Shown piece after piece: positions 61,528-64,000 of a stretch of 64,000 nucleotides of DNA. Made by a program: the position numbers and the translations under genes. Source of the stretch: Dipteronia dyeriana (taxonomy: Eukaryota; Streptophyta; Magnoliopsida; Sapindales; Sapindaceae). How positions within the stretch are numbered: the stretch's first letter is position 1; every line of letters starts with the position of its first letter. The DNA lies in the NCBI GenBank assembly GCA_032871835.1, contig CM065295.1, positions 82,887,819-82,951,818 on the forward strand. The letters run 5' to 3'. The notes beneath the pieces are model-generated. The model was given only the letters and a program-made list of their open reading frames with translations. It did no database searches and was not told the origin of the DNA.

Positions 61528-62917
61528 CTATTGTTTCCTACTCTTGTCATCGTCACCATCTCCATTCAAGTCTTCTGGTTGCTCAGAGGGCTTTTGAGGA
61601 ACTCTCCAACTTCGGATATCGTTGCTGGATTGTTCTTCGGCTTGTGGCAGATTCATGTCCTTTCCTTTTCTTTCCTTAATAGCAGAAGTTCAAACCTATG
61701 TAAGATATTAACACAGATAACACTAGTAAAATTAAACAGAACATGGACCTGAAGTTATTATAGTACCTCCTTAGTCATTTCTTGATGCCCCTCGGAATGA
61801 TTAGCTTTGGTTTTAGTCATTGATGAAAGATGCTTTGCAGCCATGTTAAATAATTGAAATCCTTGAAGATCTCCATTTATAATACTTGCTTCTAGCTACA
61901 AACGGAAAAACATTGCAAGTTACAAACTTAAAAATCTATAACTCCTCCTGCCTTTCGACATGTATTCAAATCACCGATGTTGATTAGTCTCTAATTGATG
62001 TAGTGTATATTTATTACCTAAATGACTAGTCTCAAACCAAAGACTAGACATGCAACGAGAAGATAAATTATGCATTTAGACTCTCACAATTATTTGCAAG
62101 GTCTTCAACAGACTGGAGGCAAAATTTGAGACAATCCAAGCTTATTACATAATAATCAGGCAACGAAGAATAGAAGGAAAATTATGTACCTGAACATGAA
62201 CAATGCAGAAAATAATGCTAGCAATGGGCAGCCAACTCTCCTCAGGGGATAGAGATAAGTTCGACCTATCATGTAGAAGAAAAATACATGTATAAGATTC
62301 AGATTTCAGTATATTATAAAATGCACAATATACCATTATCTCATGCCAAAAACTGCTCTTTAAGATGAATTCCCCTTATGACAATTCACCATGTATCACA
62401 AGAAGTTAGTGCTACGGTTCTTGTTATGATGATATAGCTGTGATAATTAGAAGATTAGTTGTTTGATTACATGATTCCTGTCTGCTTCGTTTATAGATCA
62501 AGAACATTTATTTAATGGTTTCATGTGAGAACATATTGTTATTCGGAATAGACCAAGAGAATACTGCTACAATAATCTCATTACCCTAGACCATGCAACA
62601 CAAGAACTCTACTTAACAATCAAAACTGCCCTAATCCAACCCCATTTAACAAAACATACTCAATAGGCAGGTCTCCATAATTGCATAGGGATGAATTTGG
62701 AATGCCTCTCATGACCATGATAAATCCTTCACTAGGACAAGCCTACCCAGTAATCCGCATACCCGCTCAATATAATACCTTACTCTATACTTCAAATCTT
62801 CCTCCATAGTAATCTGAACCACCCAGTTTGGTATTTTAGAAAAATAGATTCATACATACATAGCAACATTGTGTCCGGTGGATTTACAGACAATGAGACA
62901 ATCCGTGACAAAAATAC

Positions 62918-62974
<57 letters not shown>

Positions 62975-63565
62975 AATGTAAAAATTGATCATCCTTTGAC
63001 AGAATTCAAACTAAAACAGGACATAAAAAGTAGAAATTCATACCTCAAATAAGGAAGCAAATATACAATAGCATACACAGCATACCGTCTTTCCTGGGTA
63101 TCAAGCCAAGCAAAAACCCAACTCTACAAAAAAACCAATCAACAATCTAAACAAATTTGAAAAATAAAAATAAAAATAAAAAACAATATTTTTAAAGAAG
63201 AAGAAGAATCTGACCAGCCAATTGAAGAAAGGGATAAAACTGATGATGCCCATGACACCAAATCTGGTGTCTGTGAAACCAACAACGGTCTCTGCATCAT
63301 CATCTTCCTTGGTATCATCAGGAGTGGCGAGGAACAGAGAACTGAGCATGGAAGAGCCAATTGCGACAATAAATGGGCCGTCGTCTGACAACAACACAGC
63401 TCTGCAAATCAGCACACCCTTGTCCCTGTTGTTGTTGTTCTTGTCAAATTGATGATGATAATAAAAGGGTTTGTTGAGGTTCGTCGTCAATGTCGAAGTG
63501 GGTGGTGGTGTTCTTGGGCAGAGAAAAGTAGAAGACGAAATTGGAGTCGGAGTAAGGGACAGCAT
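61528..63565 (-). CDS. Putative plastid multi-pass membrane protein, unknown function
   Basis: Exons 63565-63215, 63123-63044, 62265-62190, 61895-61767 and 61674-61528 join with GT-AG introns to 260 codons. I do not recognise the family. The first 55 residues are Ser/Thr/Pro-rich and basic (MLSLTPTPISSSTFLCPRTP), a probable chloroplast transit peptide. Hydrophobic segments lie at about 63-80 (GPFIVAIGSSMLSSLFLA), 102-123 (FGVMGIISFIPFFNW), 130-144 (YAVYAIVYLLPYL) and 154-169 (SWLPIASIIFCIVHVQ). The C-terminal 90 residues are hydrophilic and end in an acidic-basic tail (DGDDDKSRKQ). All junctions keep the frame, so the gene looks intact. Intron 2 contains a (TA)n microsatellite. Confidence 0.85.
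62930..62971. repeat. TA microsatellite within intron 2
   Basis: About 20 uninterrupted ta units after a short cata run, inside an intron of the plastid membrane protein gene. Confidence 0.95.
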
Positions 63566-64000
63566 GGTTGCTGCTGGTGGTGGTGTTGTGCTGTAATCAA
63601 AAGTGAGAATCTATTGTTTTAATTTGACAATTGACAAAACGACGACGTTGTATACATAATGTAATAATATATATACTGTTTGTTAACTCTTGAAGTAGTA
63701 ACTGGAGTACGTACGTGACTGTAACATGTGGGGGCCCACACAGTCAATGTCGTCAATGCCAAGACTACCGGAAGCTGTATTTGATTTTGAGGCCGTTTGT
63801 AAATTCCAATACGGGAAAATTAACTTATTTTTAACTAAAATAATTTCAATTAATAATAGTATTTCTGTTGACGTCTATTTCTCAATTGATGAGAAGGTCA
63901 ATAATGTTGAATTTGGTTATGGCTTGTCAAAGAAAAAGAGAAAGAAAATATAATTTTAAGTTAATAAAACACTAATTTACGTGGTAAAACTCCGGTGGTC
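63566..64000. other. Upstream region of the last gene, nothing further recognised
   Basis: AT-rich promoter-side DNA, with no second gene supported before the window ends. Confidence 0.5.

Overview
This window is nuclear DNA of a eudicot plant. It is AT-rich, has spliced genes with GT-AG introns, plastid-targeted proteins, cytokinin (LOG), F-box/DUF295 and PPR sequences, and typical plant Ty1/copia, Ty3/gypsy, LINE, hAT, Mutator-like and PIF/Harbinger elements. The species cannot be fixed from the sequence alone.

Left part (1-24 kb) is mostly repeats and broken genes. A LOG-type cytokinin-activating gene (193-845, minus) is intronless and carries a one-base frameshift. It abuts a decayed Ty3/gypsy element (about 1081-7474, minus) that keeps gag, protease and integrase but has lost reverse transcriptase and RNase H. 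At 7.48-10.79 kb lies a degenerate copy of a block that recurs at 48.1-54.0 kb; it contains a dead exon of the PUX10 gene. At 11.86-15.46 kb a short block shared with 42.2-42.6 kb has been split by three independent insertions: a PIF-like element, a long-TIR element and a 5'-truncated LINE. From 15.6 to 23.7 kb runs a ribosomal protein S10 pseudogene, with a solo LTR in one exon and a 5.7-kb copia element in an intron.

The middle (24-40 kb) has no confident host gene. It holds a 1.7-kb Mutator-like element with long terminal inverted repeats, a large imperfect duplication (30.4-34.5 versus 35.4-39.7 kb, with a partial third copy), and a 628-bp MITE whose empty site survives in the sister copy. 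At 39.9-42.1 kb is the most unusual locus: five exons that join into one open 278-residue frame fusing an HSP90 C-terminal segment to an ecdysoneless/SGT1-like acidic segment and a tail of unknown origin. An F-box/DUF295 pseudogene follows (42.85-43.9 kb).

From 44 to 50 kb there are further DNA transposons: a G-rich element, a 747-bp MULE with a perfect 9-bp duplication, a PIF-like element, and a 2.6-kb MULE with a 481-bp hAT element inside it. The right end (51-64 kb) is ordinary euchromatin with four intact genes: PUX10 (CDC48 adaptor of lipid droplets, minus), MYG1 (DHH-type exonuclease, minus), an unrecognised plastid membrane protein with a coiled coil (plus), and a second unrecognised plastid membrane protein (minus), the last two convergent.

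Exon boundaries were set by hand from splice consensus, reading-frame continuity and family similarity; exon lengths of the intact genes add up to whole codons. Percent identities were not computed.
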